Source: Leishmania martiniquensis (Eukaryota > Euglenozoa > Kinetoplastea > Trypanosomatida > Trypanosomatidae). From it: DNA of 64,000 nucleotides. Location of the stretch: contig NC_090148.1 in assembly GCF_017916325.1 (NCBI RefSeq), forward strand, positions 1 through 64,000. The letters are read 5' to 3'. The notes under the pieces were generated by a model. That model was not told where the DNA came from. It saw nothing but the letters and a program-made list of their open reading frames with translations, and made no database searches. Made by a program: the position numbers and the translations under genes. This document shows positions 49,215 through 60,436 of this stretch, piece after piece (the first letter of the stretch is position 1; every line of letters starts with the position of its first letter).

Positions 49215-52200
49215 TGTGTCCCCCTCAAAGCAATCCTGCAAGATCGACCCTCCAGCTATCTGCGTTGCCAGGAGTGCGCCGTGCAGCGCTGGCAAAGAAG
49301 GGGGAGAGAAGTGCGGTGCAGAAGATAAGGATGGTGGAGCGAAAGAGCGGGAGACAAAGGTCTCTTGCCTTTTCCTCTGTGCATCGAGACGCAATCTGCC
49401 GCTGCTGGCACCACCACCACCCCCAAGAACGGACACGGTGAGGTGGACGCAAAGCGGGGGCCCCTACTGTGATGCGATAGAGAGGGGGGCTGAGAATGGC
49501 TATGGGGCTCCTCTGTTCGTGCAAAGACAGCGTAGTGGAGAGTAGGGAGCCGCCTCGCCCACTCCACCCCACTCTCTGAAGGTGCTGTTGCGTTGACCAC
49601 AGGCGCAGGGCTCCTTCGAAGGAAGAGAGGGCAGGGGGAGCGCTCGCGTCGCTTTTTTGATGTTCGTCACACGCACACACGTTAGGCTCTGATGATAAAA
49701 AGATGTACTCAAAGGTAAACAAATCGGAAACGACAAAGAGGCGTATGAGGCGTGCGGAGAGGACGAGAGAGAGTGAGAGACATACGGACAGAGAGGTAGG
49801 GGGAGGGAGGCGGGGGGCAGTGGTGATGGTACAGGGCAGCCTATGCAGAAAGATCAGTGCGCACTTGTCAAGGCGTGCGAGCCCCACTCACAACATCAGT
49901 GCACAGCTGTCTGCACTTGTGCCTCCCGAGGCGCTGTCTCCTCTCTCCCCCTCTCCACTCCCTCCTCTACCCTTTCGAGGCGTTCGGTGAGGTGAGAGTG
50001 GCAGTTACAGTTAGCCAACGCAGCACGTCGCCAGCGCGCCACGAATTCACAGCTGAGGGTAAAAGGGCGAGAGAGACGGGGAGGAGAGAGAGACTATGAC
50101 AACAATATTTGGCATGCTTAGACAGAGGCACTGTTGTGCGCACATATAGATAGATAGGCGTCTGTCTGTGTGTATATGTGTGTGTGTGTCTGTGTGTGTG
50201 TCCACGAAGAGGGACAGAGACCGAGACAGAGAGAGAGAGCAAAAAAAGGGGGTTAGGGGCGAGGGAGGCTGTACAACAGAGAAGGTGACGGTCGGGGCGG
50301 AGCAAAAGGAAGACGGGCAATACGAAAGACTTGGGGAGGATGAGAGGGGAGGGAGTTGGCGTGTGTATGCACGTATTCGTGCATGATGCAGGTACGCCTG
50401 CAAAGGCACACGCGCAAGGACGCGTGAGCGCACGATTGTGTAAGAGGAAAGGTAAAGAGAGAAAGAGGAGACAACGTAGCCGTGCACGCAGACAGGCGCG
50501 CGCGTGAATAGGGAGTAGCGAGGAGGAAGGGAGGGAGAGACAAGCGGAGGAGGCGAAGGGTGAACGGGAGAAGACGGCAAAGAGTCTTGCGAAGAGGAGG
50601 AAGTGGAAGTGGCTCCACACAACTTCTTTGGCGTGAGCCGCCCCCACCCCCTATCGCTTCGCCCACTCCTCCTCCAATCTCTTTTTAATAGATCGGCAGC
50701 AACCTCAAACGCATTGGGCACGCACGTGTCTGTGCGTAACACACGTGCGCATAAGAGAGCGAGAGACATGAGGCAGCCTTGCGTTAGGCTACAAACCGCA
50801 GCCCCGAGACCGCGAGAACGGAGTGAGAGACACGGCGACACGGGTGCACGCACACCTTCGCCCGCTCTCGAGCGCACGCGCGTGCGTGGTGATTGAGAGA
50901 TAAGAGGGGCCACATCGGCGAAGGAGAGGGGGGTCGTGGCAGAGACGGCCCTCCGTCATATGGAAGAAGAAAGGAGAGGAGAGAGCAGAGGGGGAATGAA
51001 GAAAAAAAACTTTTGACGCAGCCCACGCAGGGCCGAACGATCAGACAGCTGAGACCGAAGAGAGTGAGAGAGAGAGAGTCGGTGCCTGTGTGGCGTGCGT
51101 GTGTGTGCATATATGCAGATGCGCATCCCACCACACACACACACACGCACGACACAGGAGCGTCGTATCCCTGGGCATCCACAAATAGCGAGCAGGGGCA
51201 TGTGCGTCCTCCCTCACTCTTTTTGTTTATTAACCTTGCGCCCCACCCCCACCCGCTTATTGGCTGCCTCTCTGCGTGCCCCTCCCTCCTCCTCCTACCC
51301 CTAACAGCAGAGCGTGAAAGCCCTCTTGGTCCCACCGCCTCCCCCCTTCCCTTCCCCTACAGAGCGGTGCGTGTACTGCCGTCCGGTGCGGTACTCCTCA
51401 TGTGCGCAACTGACTTGGGAGGGGAGGGGAGGAGGGGCAAAGAGTTGAGGAAGAGAGGTGAGTGCGCGAGAGCGGGAGAAGGCGTCGCTCCACAGAGACA
51501 GACATGCGAGAGTGCACGCACTCGTACCGAGAAGAGGGGCACGCACAAAACGGCATCAAAAAAAAAGAGGTCGATCCCATTTCTTATGGGGTAATGAAGA
51601 GGAAAGAAGGCAGACGGTGGAGAAGGCGTCTGCCTGCGTGTCGGTGTGTACCCAATCCGGGAGCGGCTTAGGAGAGACCGAATGCGGTGGGCAGACACGG
51701 CGGATGCCTCCACAGGGAAAAGAATGAGTGACAAGGGGGGTAAATAAATATCGAAGAGGCGACTGGCGCCCACACCGGCGGCGGCAGCACAAAGGCATGT
51801 GAGAACGGGAAGAAAAGTTGGCAAGACAGAGAAGCAGACAGACGCACACCGGCAGAGAGAAGAGTGCGTTGATGAGGGGGAGGGGAGGGCGTGACATCGG
51901 TAGGGATGCCATCTGTCCTACACAAAATATTTTTTAAAAGGCAGAGGGAAACGAAATGCTAATCGGGCATACCACTGAGTGAAAGTGTGCTGCGGCGACA
52001 ACAATGTCGGGGGCACGCGCATGCACATGCACGCATGACGGAGATGAGCTGCGCGTATATGCCCGCAAGAGGTGAGTGCAGAAAAACAATTAGGGGATGT
52101 GGGCGCCCCCTCACACATACTCGCGCAGACGCACACACACACACACGCGCACGCATATTATATATATATATACATGCAAGAGAAAACTGGGGAAGGGGTG

Positions 52201-52330
52201 AAGCGGGCAGGGAGGAGGTGGCGCATCACGCAGCTCTCCAAGGGGGGAGGGGCGAGGAGGCCACAGGGCACTCGGGCACCAGGACGGCAGGCAAGCACGT
52301 GGGCAGTGGCAACACACTCTTTGTCGCTGC
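49215..52330. other. Long intergenic spacer (3.1 kb)
   Basis: No gene supported. Minus frames of up to 288 codons overlap in different phases and are Ser/Leu/Pro/Cys-rich with no domain. Contains (GT)n at 50168-50200, (AG)n near 50228-50241 and 51068-51080, a (GT)n and (CA)n pair near 51097-51150, and TA-rich repeats at 52157-52172. Most of it should be the 3' UTR of the 281-aa gene. Confidence 0.6.
49289..49345 (-). promoter_or_regulatory. Probable spliced-leader acceptor of the TPR gene
   Basis: Transcribed-strand tract CTTCTCTCCCCCTTCTTTGC followed at once by CAG; first ATG downstream is 74 nt away and opens the TPR frame. Confidence 0.6.
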
Positions 52331-53176
52331 TCATCTATCTGATTCCTCTCCGCTTGTCGTCATCACGGCCTCGTGCTTGGCCCCTCCCCTCCCCTCCACC
52401 TCTGTCGCATGTGGCCTTCGCAACAGATGTTGCTCGGGAAGGTGGCTCATCTTGGCCAGCGCCTCGATGTACTCGCTGTGCGGCACGACCCACACAGCGA
52501 ACCCGCCCTCAGCCGAGAAGTTCGTGCAGGACCCGGGTAGCTGCTTCATGGACACCTTTGCAGCTATTTGCTGATACCCAGCCAAGCCCTCTAGAGTAGA
52601 GGTCTCGTAGTAGTGCACAACGTCAAGTCCAGGGCCCTCTTGGTGCTGCTGCCCCGACGCCCCATCAGGCCTCTTCAGCATGTCCTCCACGTTCGAGTAG
52701 GTGCCATACGGTGATGAGCTACTGATCTTGCTCGGCCCGCCGGCTGCGGCGGCGTTGCGGCGAGCCTGCCTGCGCAGGCTTGCGAAGTCGATGTTACCGT
52801 AGCTGAGCTCTTTCTTTTCCGGCGCCACAGCGCGCTCCCGCAGCTCGACGCAGCTTGCCTGCCACGGGCACTCGTGCAGGAACTCGTTGTTGAGGATGCG
52901 CTCACTCCCAGCGTAGCCAAGCGGCGTAGGCGGTACGCTCTGCGCCACTCTCGAGCGCGCGACAGCCTCGTAAAAACGTCTGAACTCCCTCACCTGCGCC
53001 TCGTTAGGGGTGAGGGCAGACTTCATCGGCGATGGAAGCGGTGCGGGCTTCGTGCGAGGACGCGCCGTGTAGTAGACGCCGCTGCTGTTGTGGCGCTTGC
53101 AGGCGTAGCCCTCGCGCATCGCGTACGCCACAGCTTCGCCGACTTCAGAGCGCCGCGCCAGTGTTAGCTGTAGCAT
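52331..53176 (-). CDS. Hypothetical protein
   Basis: 281 aa, not recognised. N-terminus MLQLTLARRSEVGEAVAYAM is amphipathic with two Arg and could be a mitochondrial presequence. The middle part has non-repetitive, folded-looking sequence (NEAQVREFRRFYEAVARSRV near 57-76, CPWQASCVELRERAV near 103-117, NIDFASLRRQARRNAAA near 126-142, VVHYYETSTLEGLAGYQQIA near 185-204, GGFAVWVVPHSEYIEALAKM near 222-241). The ATG at 53176 is the first after the pyrimidine tract (53339-53365) and AG (53286-53287); the frame is open a little farther upstream but begins with GTG. Confidence 0.8.
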   Translation of the reverse strand: MLQLTLARRSEVGEAVAYAMREGYACKRHNSSGVYYTARPRTKPAPLPSPMKSALTPNEAQVREFRRFYEAVARSRVAQSVPPTPLGYAGSERILNNEFLHECPWQASCVELRERAVAPEKKELSYGNIDFASLRRQARRNAAAAGGPSKISSSSPYGTYSNVEDMLKRPDGASGQQHQEGPGLDVVHYYETSTLEGLAGYQQIAAKVSMKQLPGSCTNFSAEGGFAVWVVPHSEYIEALAKMSHLPEQHLLRRPHATEVEGRGGAKHEAVMTTSGEESDR

Positions 53177-53285
53177 TGCTGTGTGCGGCAGTTCGAGAGC
53201 AGGTTTCTGTGTGAGAGGAGTTGCGTGAAGGTTTGACTGCGGGAGCGAACAAGTGCGTTCAGGTGCGGGTAAGCGTACAGTTAGG

Positions 53286-53365
53286 CTGTGCACCGGTGTT
53301 CACACGCACGCACACCGGCGTTTAGCATTCGAGTGTATGGAGGGGGGAGGAGGAGGAAGGGGGGG
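53286..53365 (-). promoter_or_regulatory. Probable spliced-leader acceptor of the 281-aa gene
   Basis: Strong C/T tract on the transcribed strand (53339-53365) followed after about 50 nt by the first AG (53287-53286). The ATG at 53176 is the first downstream. Confidence 0.5.
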
Positions 53366-53634
53366 CATACAGGCGCAGTAGCAGCGGCAGCAGCAGCACG
53401 GTCCTCTAGAGCAGCGCCGCGTCACCATCGTCCATTCCACCCATGCGCGAGCTGAATCGCACGCTCGAGAAGAGAACAGCACAGCACGGGGGCGGCGGTT
53501 CATACGTACACGAGCGCAGGCCCACATGGCAAGCGCGCACACGCCTGCACGCACAGAGAGAGAGAGTGACCAATGACATGGGGAGGAAGGGTTGGGGTGC
53601 CCTCTCTCACTCGCTCTCTTCTCATGGCCGCAGT

Positions 53635-53680
53635 GAGTATATATATATATATATATGTCTTATATACATATATATATGCT
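53635..53680. repeat. TA-rich imperfect inverted repeat
   Basis: About ten TA dinucleotides, a short GTCT interruption, then TATACATATATATAT. The two halves can pair with each other. It stands out in otherwise G+C-rich sequence. Confidence 0.7.
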
Positions 53681-56508
53681 CCCACCCTCGTCGTTGATCG
53701 CGCTCACTGACAGCCCTGACATCCTGTTGCCGGACGCACACAGACACACACGTACGTGCACACGCGAGCAACTCTCACCGCACACGCATTGCAGTCGATG
53801 GCGAAGCGATGGCCCTTTCAGCAGGAGAGTAAGAAGAGGGTCGGAGCGTAAGAGGACAGAGATGAAGCAGTGAAGCGTCCATGCCCCTCAATACGCACAC
53901 ATATGTCGACTGCAAACGGATAGAGGGGAGGAGGGAGGGGGGCAGGAGGCGCATGCGCACGTTGGCTCCACCCCCAAGCAGCTTCATTTTTTCAAACACC
54001 CCCGCATCCGGCGTGCCCTCAAATGGCCTGACCATCGCTCCTGATGACCCGCGCGCCAGGCCTCATGGCTTCCGCCCCCCCCCGAGGGGGACGCTGAGCG
54101 CGGCCGGCCTGGATGAAGGCATCCCGCGCACACCTGCCCGCACGGCGCCGATCACGCGGCGCACGCCTGAAAGGGATGCGGGGGAAAGCACATGAGCGGC
54201 GGGTGAGGCGCATGGCGCGATTCAGCGGCGGGAAGCCTCTTCCTCGGCAGCGCCGATCCCGCCGCGGTGCGAACAGAGGAAGACGGGCTGCGGTTGCAGG
54301 CGTGTGTTGGTGGTGCACAGTGGGCTCGTTGAAAGCGACAAGATATCGCCTCGCCCCTGCTGTGAGAGGAGGCGGAGGAGGAATGAGGAGAGAGCGAGAG
54401 AGAAGTCGAGGCTCCCGCTGCTCCCTCCCTCCACACCCCAGAAGCCGGTGTCCGCACGCTGGCGAAAAGCCTTTAGCGAGAAAGAGTGGAGCCGACCAGT
54501 AGCCTACAGGGAAAGGCGGCTCGCGTGTTTCCTGGCGCCGACGTGCGTGAGCGACAGATGGGCACGTGGGGTAGGTCGGGAGCCCGGAAACTATTAGTTA
54601 GACCGTCGACGAGCTTTCTAGTGAGCTGTTGTCAGCAGCATGGTGGACTGCATGCCTCTACAGCACCACATCACCTCACAAGAGCCCGTCAGCACCAAAG
54701 CGTCTGCAACCGTACTCGAGGGTCGGCTGGGGACTTGGAGACGACCCCCTCCCCTTCCCTCCTCAGAGAGCGGGCCGCTGAACCCGACCAGGGCAGCACG
54801 CACGAAAGTGGCCCCCCGCCGTTGTGAGGGGAGAGCAAAGTGGAGAGAGACGAAAACAGTGAACATAAAAGAAAAACGCACTTGGCCGTTTAGGGGCGCA
54901 CATACGTCTATGCGCGCCATCCCACGAGCACACCCAAACGCCACCGGCAGTGCTGCATCCATCTCCGACGCAGCCTCTGCACACCCACCACGCCCCTGAT
55001 TTCTTTCCTCGCTCTCGAGGCCGTCTTGCACCACCCCCGCCCCGCCCTCTCTCCCTCCACAAGTGTATACACATATATATATATATGCATCTATGCCACC
55101 TTCTCCCCACTCATTGCCCTGTCGCCCCCGCATATTCGTTGGCGGTACGTGCAGTTCGTCCAATCCACTCCACAGAGACACAGACAGGGGTAGAGGGGCA
55201 GAGAGGAAGAGGCGTTGGTGAGGATGGAGAGGGAGATGGGGAAGGGGGGTGCAGGGGGGCGCCCGTTGACGCGCACGTACGCGCACCCATACGAAAACAG
55301 AGCAAATTCAGGTTTGGACTCAAACGAAAAGAGCGATGCACTCGGCCGTGCCACACCGCGAGCGGAGACGCAATGATGCACTGGCGGCCGCCGCCTCCGA
55401 CCAGTAGGGAAAGGCCAGAGTGCACAAAAATGAAAAAGGGGCGGAGGCAGCAAAGAAGTGAGAGAAAGAGAGAGAAGAAGCGGCACACTGCGCACGCGCG
55501 CGTCGCTGAGCGCCCGCCCCCCACCCCTCACATAAGACAAAACCAATGGACACGAGACACACAGGAGATGGTAACAAACCGTTTGGCTGAGAAGACTTCC
55601 GTCAACAAAACCGAAATTGAAACTCCGCCCGTTGTGTACTGACAGCGTCCGCACTCTCTGCCGCCCAACGCCAGTCGCCGTGCCTTTACCGCCCCTTCCC
55701 CGAAAGCCACCACAGCCTCATCGGCCCGTTGGCCGAGAGACCCGCAGCCACGCGACGCGCTAAGGGGCTGAAAAAGCCACCTTTGCATGGCCCCATCATC
55801 GAACTATGAACACGCCCGCCCAGCAGTACCCCGCAACCAGCACCCCCTCCGGATATTTACTCAACCTCCACATACCGATTGGGGGCGAGGGACAAGTACC
55901 ATGCCCTCCGGTTAACCTCAAGATTCGCCCCCCTGCACATGCTCCGAGCCTGCGGAGCCGCTGATCGCTCCGGCGCAACGCCATCCGCAGCATGGCAGCC
56001 GGTGCCCGCGGGCGGTGCATCCCTGTGACCTCCACACGCCGTGGATGCTTGGCCCGGTCACCATCAGAGGTGGGGTTCGGCCTTTGGCGGAGATGGGCAG
56101 GGGGGAGGTGGGGCTCCTCGGACTCCTCACAGAGCGGGTACTGGACCCTGCGATAGCGCACACGCAAGTGTCCCTCAGCCGTTATCGGCGAGGGAGGGGG
56201 AGAGCAAGTAAGCACAGAAAGGGTGAGAACAGAAGCTTTCGTGGGTGCGAGTGTGACCCTCGACTCGGGCGTGCACAAATGTGCGCTGTTCTCCGAAAGG
56301 TCGAGAGACTGCAACGAAAAAATAGAGAAGGCAGAGAGGAAGGCAACGACCAACGCGGCGGGGGAGCTGAGCGAGACAGCGCAACACGCGCCGTCGGTGC
56401 GGTAGAACACAAACGAGCATGCTGCACGGCGCCAGCAGCGCCCACAGACAGCAGCGAAGAGAACAGCAGCGCTCGCAAGCGTCTCTTGCTCGGAGATGGG
56501 CAGCTGTG

Positions 56509-58839
56509 CTACGGGGATGCAGAGTAGACGTACTCCATGACACCCTTGTGGTACGAGCTCATCAAGTGATCGCGCAGCTGAATGCGCATGTTCGACCGCT
56601 CCGTCAGCAAGGCGATAGCGATCGCCGGATCGACGGTGTTTATGTACTTGCCGCGTGGGTGCCAAAGAAAGTGGAAGAAGCCAAGCGGGTCCATCGATTG
56701 CTTTTCGCGATGTTGAGAGGTACAGAGCTGCTCGAAGCTGGAGTTGTGCGTGCTACTACGTGCCGCCCCTATGTTATGTACATCGTTGTCGAAGGGCTGG
56801 CGGCTTGACTCGAAAAGATCCCCGTTCACAGTCGCGTTCACGCGAACCGCCGCATCGGGCGGCGACAGCGCATTCTTCGAAGTTTTCTTTGCTTTAAGTG
56901 TGCTACCAAGCGCTATCGCCATTGAGCGGTGGCGCACAGTTCGCATAAATTTGGAGAGAGACGAGCGACTCTCCTCAGTCGCCTCCGCAGCCTGTGACGC
57001 GCTCGTGGGGTCATGAGGCTCCTCGTGCGAAGCGGTCCAGGTAGTAACGCTTTCCCGTACCTCCCTCGCCGAGGCGACGCTGCCGTCGTGCCCCACAATC
57101 GTAGCGCAGCCCACCACGTTTCCAGAGTTCAGCAGCGAATCCACGTAGCTGACCCGTGGCACCATGTCGCTGGCGTTCACGAAGTGGTGGAGGTTCTTGG
57201 TGAGGTTATGTTGGATGAGGACGTTTGACAGGGATCGACTGGCGATGAGCGGCGCGCCGAAGGTCACGCACAACAGCCGATCACGTGTCTCCTGTGTGTT
57301 CTCCAGCAGCAGGCATGTCGTCACCCACGAGGCGGCAGCGCCCCCGATACCGTGGCCGCAGAGCACCACATCCTCGCCCTTTTTCACCATGCCCAGCACA
57401 AGCTCCTGCACGCGCTGCATGATGTTATCATGGGTCATGAAAGCGAGAAGGCCCTTCCGCATGCTCCACGCAGCCACAGCCGTGTCCAGTCCCTCGCCGT
57501 GAGCCGCCTCCCTGCTCTCCACAACCTTGCCAAGCGCACGCTGCCGCTTCTGAGCATCGCCGCTCCACAGCTCCCGAGTTACCATGCGCGTGCTTAGCAC
57601 CTGATACACGGCAGCCCGTCGGCTGGCGCCGGAGTTGAAGGCGACGATGCTCACTTTGCCCGGACAGCTGAACACTGTGAAAAACTCAGTTACCTCAACC
57701 AGTCGCAGCAGTCTCGCGTATTCGTGGAGGCCCATCATGGCCAGCGAGATGCACGGCATCGCCAGCGACTCCCCCGCGATGCCACACGCCACCAGGGAGA
57801 GGAGCACCTTACGCGGGGCGCACGTGCTGCCAGTCGGGCCGGAAAACAGACGCCTCTCCGTCCCCGACGGCAGCGCAGCAGCAAAGAGAGCGTCCGCCTC
57901 GGCGGTGGTGAGGGCGGCCGCGATGGTGTCGTGCTTGGCGCGCACCATATCCTCCACCGCCGCCGCCGATAGCGAACCGGCAGCGTCGGCGTGCATTGCG
58001 CCCTTCGTCGGCACGCTAATCCCAACATGGCAGGGTCCGTGCATCGTCAAGGTAACGGTGGGGGTCCTGCAGATGCCGCACCTATCGGCGTATGAGAGGG
58101 GGGCAGTGCAGGTCGGGTTGATGCAGCGCTGCGGAGCCTCCATCTCGCATCCGAGCGCATACAGGCCCCAGTGAAAGGGGCTCGTCTTCTCGAGTGGTAA
58201 CTTTACCAGCGAGGCTTTGGCGTCCGCATGGCCCTCCTTGCCACTCCCACCTAGCGCCTCGTAAGAGCCGTGGCGCAGATGGGTAACGAAGGCCAGTGCC
58301 TTGGGCACGGCGCACGAGTCACAGACGCGGCATATCTGGCCACTAATGAAGTCGGTCATACGCAGGCGCTTGCTGCACTCCAGGCAGTGGAGACGCCAGC
58401 ATCGTCGGCAGTGATGACGGCTCGGCGGGATCATGAGGAAGCGGCGGCAGGCGTAGCAGCGCTGGCATGCGCACGCTAATTTCGAAAGCCCACAGGCGTC
58501 GCAGCGGCCATCGGTTCCGCCTCGGTAGCAGGAGCCGTACCGTTTGGCACTGCCTCTGCTTTGCTGGCCAACGGAATCGGACATGACCGTCGCTGCCTCA
58601 GGCCCTAACGAGCTCTCCTTGCTCTGCGTCGTTGGGGTGGCCCCAGAGGGATCACATAAGCGGGCGCTGCCTTTATCCCAGTAGTCGCCCGCTGCATACG
58701 GCTCATTGGTCCCATCGCGTCTGCTGGAAGACTTTCCCGCCGAGGTCAGCGACCTCGGCGTCACGGATGCCGGCGAGGAGCCGTCAGCCGCAGCTGCGCG
58801 CGGTGAGGTGCCGTGGAGCCTCGAGAAAAGGCCCTTCAT
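56509..58839 (-). CDS. FYVE zinc finger plus class 3 lipase-like protein, copy 1 (nucleophile Ser replaced by Gly)
   Basis: 776 aa. A Ser-rich N-terminus is followed by a Cys/His cluster at about 113-178 that matches a FYVE-type finger: RHHCRRC (141-147), HCLECS (151-156), RVCDSC (171-176). Such fingers bind phosphatidylinositol 3-phosphate on endosomes, although the basic patch here is RHHCRRC and not the full RRHHCR. The C-terminal half resembles class 3 lipases: VVLCGHGIGGAAASW (491-505) is the nucleophile elbow, normally GHSLGG, with Gly497 where the catalytic Ser should be. The triad Asp may be Asp558 (NASDMVPR) and the His His758 (RDHLMSSYH). It therefore probably does not hydrolyse lipids and may act as a membrane-binding scaffold. 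The ATG at 58839 is the first after the purine-rich (plus strand) region 58900-58985. This copy is transcribed last and has its own distal 3' UTR. Confidence 0.9.
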   Translation of the reverse strand: MKGLFSRLHGTSPRAAAADGSSPASVTPRSLTSAGKSSSRRDGTNEPYAAGDYWDKGSARLCDPSGATPTTQSKESSLGPEAATVMSDSVGQQSRGSAKRYGSCYRGGTDGRCDACGLSKLACACQRCYACRRFLMIPPSRHHCRRCWRLHCLECSKRLRMTDFISGQICRVCDSCAVPKALAFVTHLRHGSYEALGGSGKEGHADAKASLVKLPLEKTSPFHWGLYALGCEMEAPQRCINPTCTAPLSYADRCGICRTPTVTLTMHGPCHVGISVPTKGAMHADAAGSLSAAAVEDMVRAKHDTIAAALTTAEADALFAAALPSGTERRLFSGPTGSTCAPRKVLLSLVACGIAGESLAMPCISLAMMGLHEYARLLRLVEVTEFFTVFSCPGKVSIVAFNSGASRRAAVYQVLSTRMVTRELWSGDAQKRQRALGKVVESREAAHGEGLDTAVAAWSMRKGLLAFMTHDNIMQRVQELVLGMVKKGEDVVLCGHGIGGAAASWVTTCLLLENTQETRDRLLCVTFGAPLIASRSLSNVLIQHNLTKNLHHFVNASDMVPRVSYVDSLLNSGNVVGCATIVGHDGSVASAREVRESVTTWTASHEEPHDPTSASQAAEATEESRSSLSKFMRTVRHRSMAIALGSTLKAKKTSKNALSPPDAAVRVNATVNGDLFESSRQPFDNDVHNIGAARSSTHNSSFEQLCTSQHREKQSMDPLGFFHFLWHPRGKYINTVDPAIAIALLTERSNMRIQLRDHLMSSYHKGVMEYVYSASP

Positions 58840-60436
58840 GTCTGATATGGGCGGCGCGCACGCGGAGACCCGCCAAGACAGCTCTACGCGCGAAGGGGTA
58901 TGGATGGGGGGATGAGAGGACAGAGATGAGGCTGGTGCTGATGGTGTGGCGACAGGGGAGAGAGAGCGGAAGAGGAGAAAAATCGAAACGATGAAAGGCG
59001 ATGTTACAGTTGCAGCTGTGCTACGCGTGTGCACTTTCTTCGGTGCGCAGGGAGAGCAGTTGTGGGCAAAGAGAGTGGGGGAGGAAGGATGAGGAGCTGC
59101 GGCGAGCGGGGCGCGGAGTCAGAAGAGGATAGAAGCGCCAACAGCAAAGAGGGCAACGCACAGAGGGGGGAAGAGGGAAGAGGGGGCGCACACAGACGCT
59201 AACGCTGAAGCGCTGCACTGAGGGCCCAAATCAGAGCAGAGCACAGAGAGGAGCCCAGAGAAAAACGAAAAGCACAAAGCAAGCGAAGGCAGCAAATAAA
59301 TAAATGAGAAGTGCGGTGCAGTCGGCGACCCTCACATAACGGCAGCGCTGCCGACGATGCCCTCTCCTCTTTTGTTGCTGTCCGGAGGGGCCTTTGCCCG
59401 CCCCTTTTCTGTGTGAGGGGGGGAGGTGTAGGGGAGGAGAAGTGACGAGGTTGGAGGGCACAACGCACAAACGCAGACGCGCGCCGGCACCAGATGTGCG
59501 CGGGTGTCGACAGATACCGCGCGACGAGAGGCGACAGCGACAGAAGAGAGGCCGGACCGACAGCGCGCAGAGAGCTGAAGAGGGAGGGGGAGCGCAATGA
59601 GAGAAGTGGGCGCGAAAGAAGCGAAAGAGGGCTGAGAAAGAGGAGTGTGGGAGAGGGGGGACGCAAGAAGACAGAAGCGGGGTCAGCAGAGAGTGTGAGT
59701 GGGTATATGCGAAGGAAACGAGGCGGCGCAGTTACCCCGCACCGAGACAGGAAAAGGTGCGCATACACGCGCACATACGCATGTGCACAGCGGGACGTGA
59801 GCAGGTGCGGGTGGGGGTCGCTGAAGGGGATGTGCAGAAAGGGGCGGGCGAACGCCTCTGTTTTTGCTTTCAGCGCGCCCGCGGTGCCGCTGATCGCTCC
59901 GGCGCAACGCCATCCGCAGCATGGCAGCCGGTGCCCGCGGGCGGTGCATCCCTGTGACCTCCACACGCCGTGGATGCTTGGCCCGGTCACCATCAGAGGT
60001 GGGGTTCGGCCTTTGGCGGAGATGGGCAGGGGGGAGGTGGGGCTCCTCGGACTCCTCACAGAGCGGGTACTGGACCCTGCGATAGCGCACACGCAAGTGT
60101 CCCTCAGCCGTTATCGGCGAGGGAGGGGGAGAGCAAGTAAGCACAGAAAGGGTGAGAACAGAAGCTTTCGTGGGTGCGAGTGTGACCCTCGACTCGGGCG
60201 TGCACAAATGTGCGCTGTTCTCCGAAAGGTCGAGAGACTGCAACGAAAAATAGAGAAGGCAGAGAGGAAGGCAACGACCAACGCGGCGGGGGAGCTGAGC
60301 GAGACAGCGCAACACGCGCCGTCGGTGCGGTAGAACACAAACGAGCATGCTGCACGGCGCCAGCAGCGCCCACAGACAGCAGCGAAGAGAACAGCAGCGC
60401 TCGCAAGCGTCTCTTGCTCGGAGATGGGCAGCTGTG
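58840..60436. other. Spacer between lipase-like copies 1 and 2
   Basis: About 1.6 kb. Holds the 5' splice region of copy 1 (purine-rich on the plus strand, 58900-58985 and 59065-59190) and the 3' UTR of copy 2. A minus frame of 297 codons (59199-60092) crosses it but starts without ATG and is Ser/Leu/Pro/Arg-rich; I do not call it a gene. Confidence 0.6.

Larger units (their letters stand above)
53177..56508. other. Long intergenic spacer (3.3 kb), 3' UTR of the first lipase-like gene
   Basis: No gene supported. From left: splice signals of the 281-aa gene; a TA-rich island (53635-53680); a G+C-rich block with little simple repeat (about 53990-54480); a second TA repeat at 55073-55087; a stretch of ordinary composition (55640-55957); and from about 55958 to 56508 the 3' flank shared with the other units of the lipase array. 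Confidence 0.6.

Noticed and set aside
50047..50913. 288-codon minus frame in the 3.1-kb spacer
   Set aside because: Translates AG and GT repeats into Ser/Leu/Cys/His tracts; no folded-looking segment, no domain.
54950..55642. 230-codon plus-strand frame
   Set aside because: It would be the only plus-strand gene in the window, is low complexity and crosses a TA repeat; no domain.
59199..60092. 297-codon minus-strand frame in the lipase array spacer, repeated in the third unit
   Set aside because: It begins with GTG, is Ser/Leu/Pro/Arg-rich, has no domain, and is interrupted or altered at the corresponding place of unit 1. It is a reading of purine-biased spacer and 3' UTR.
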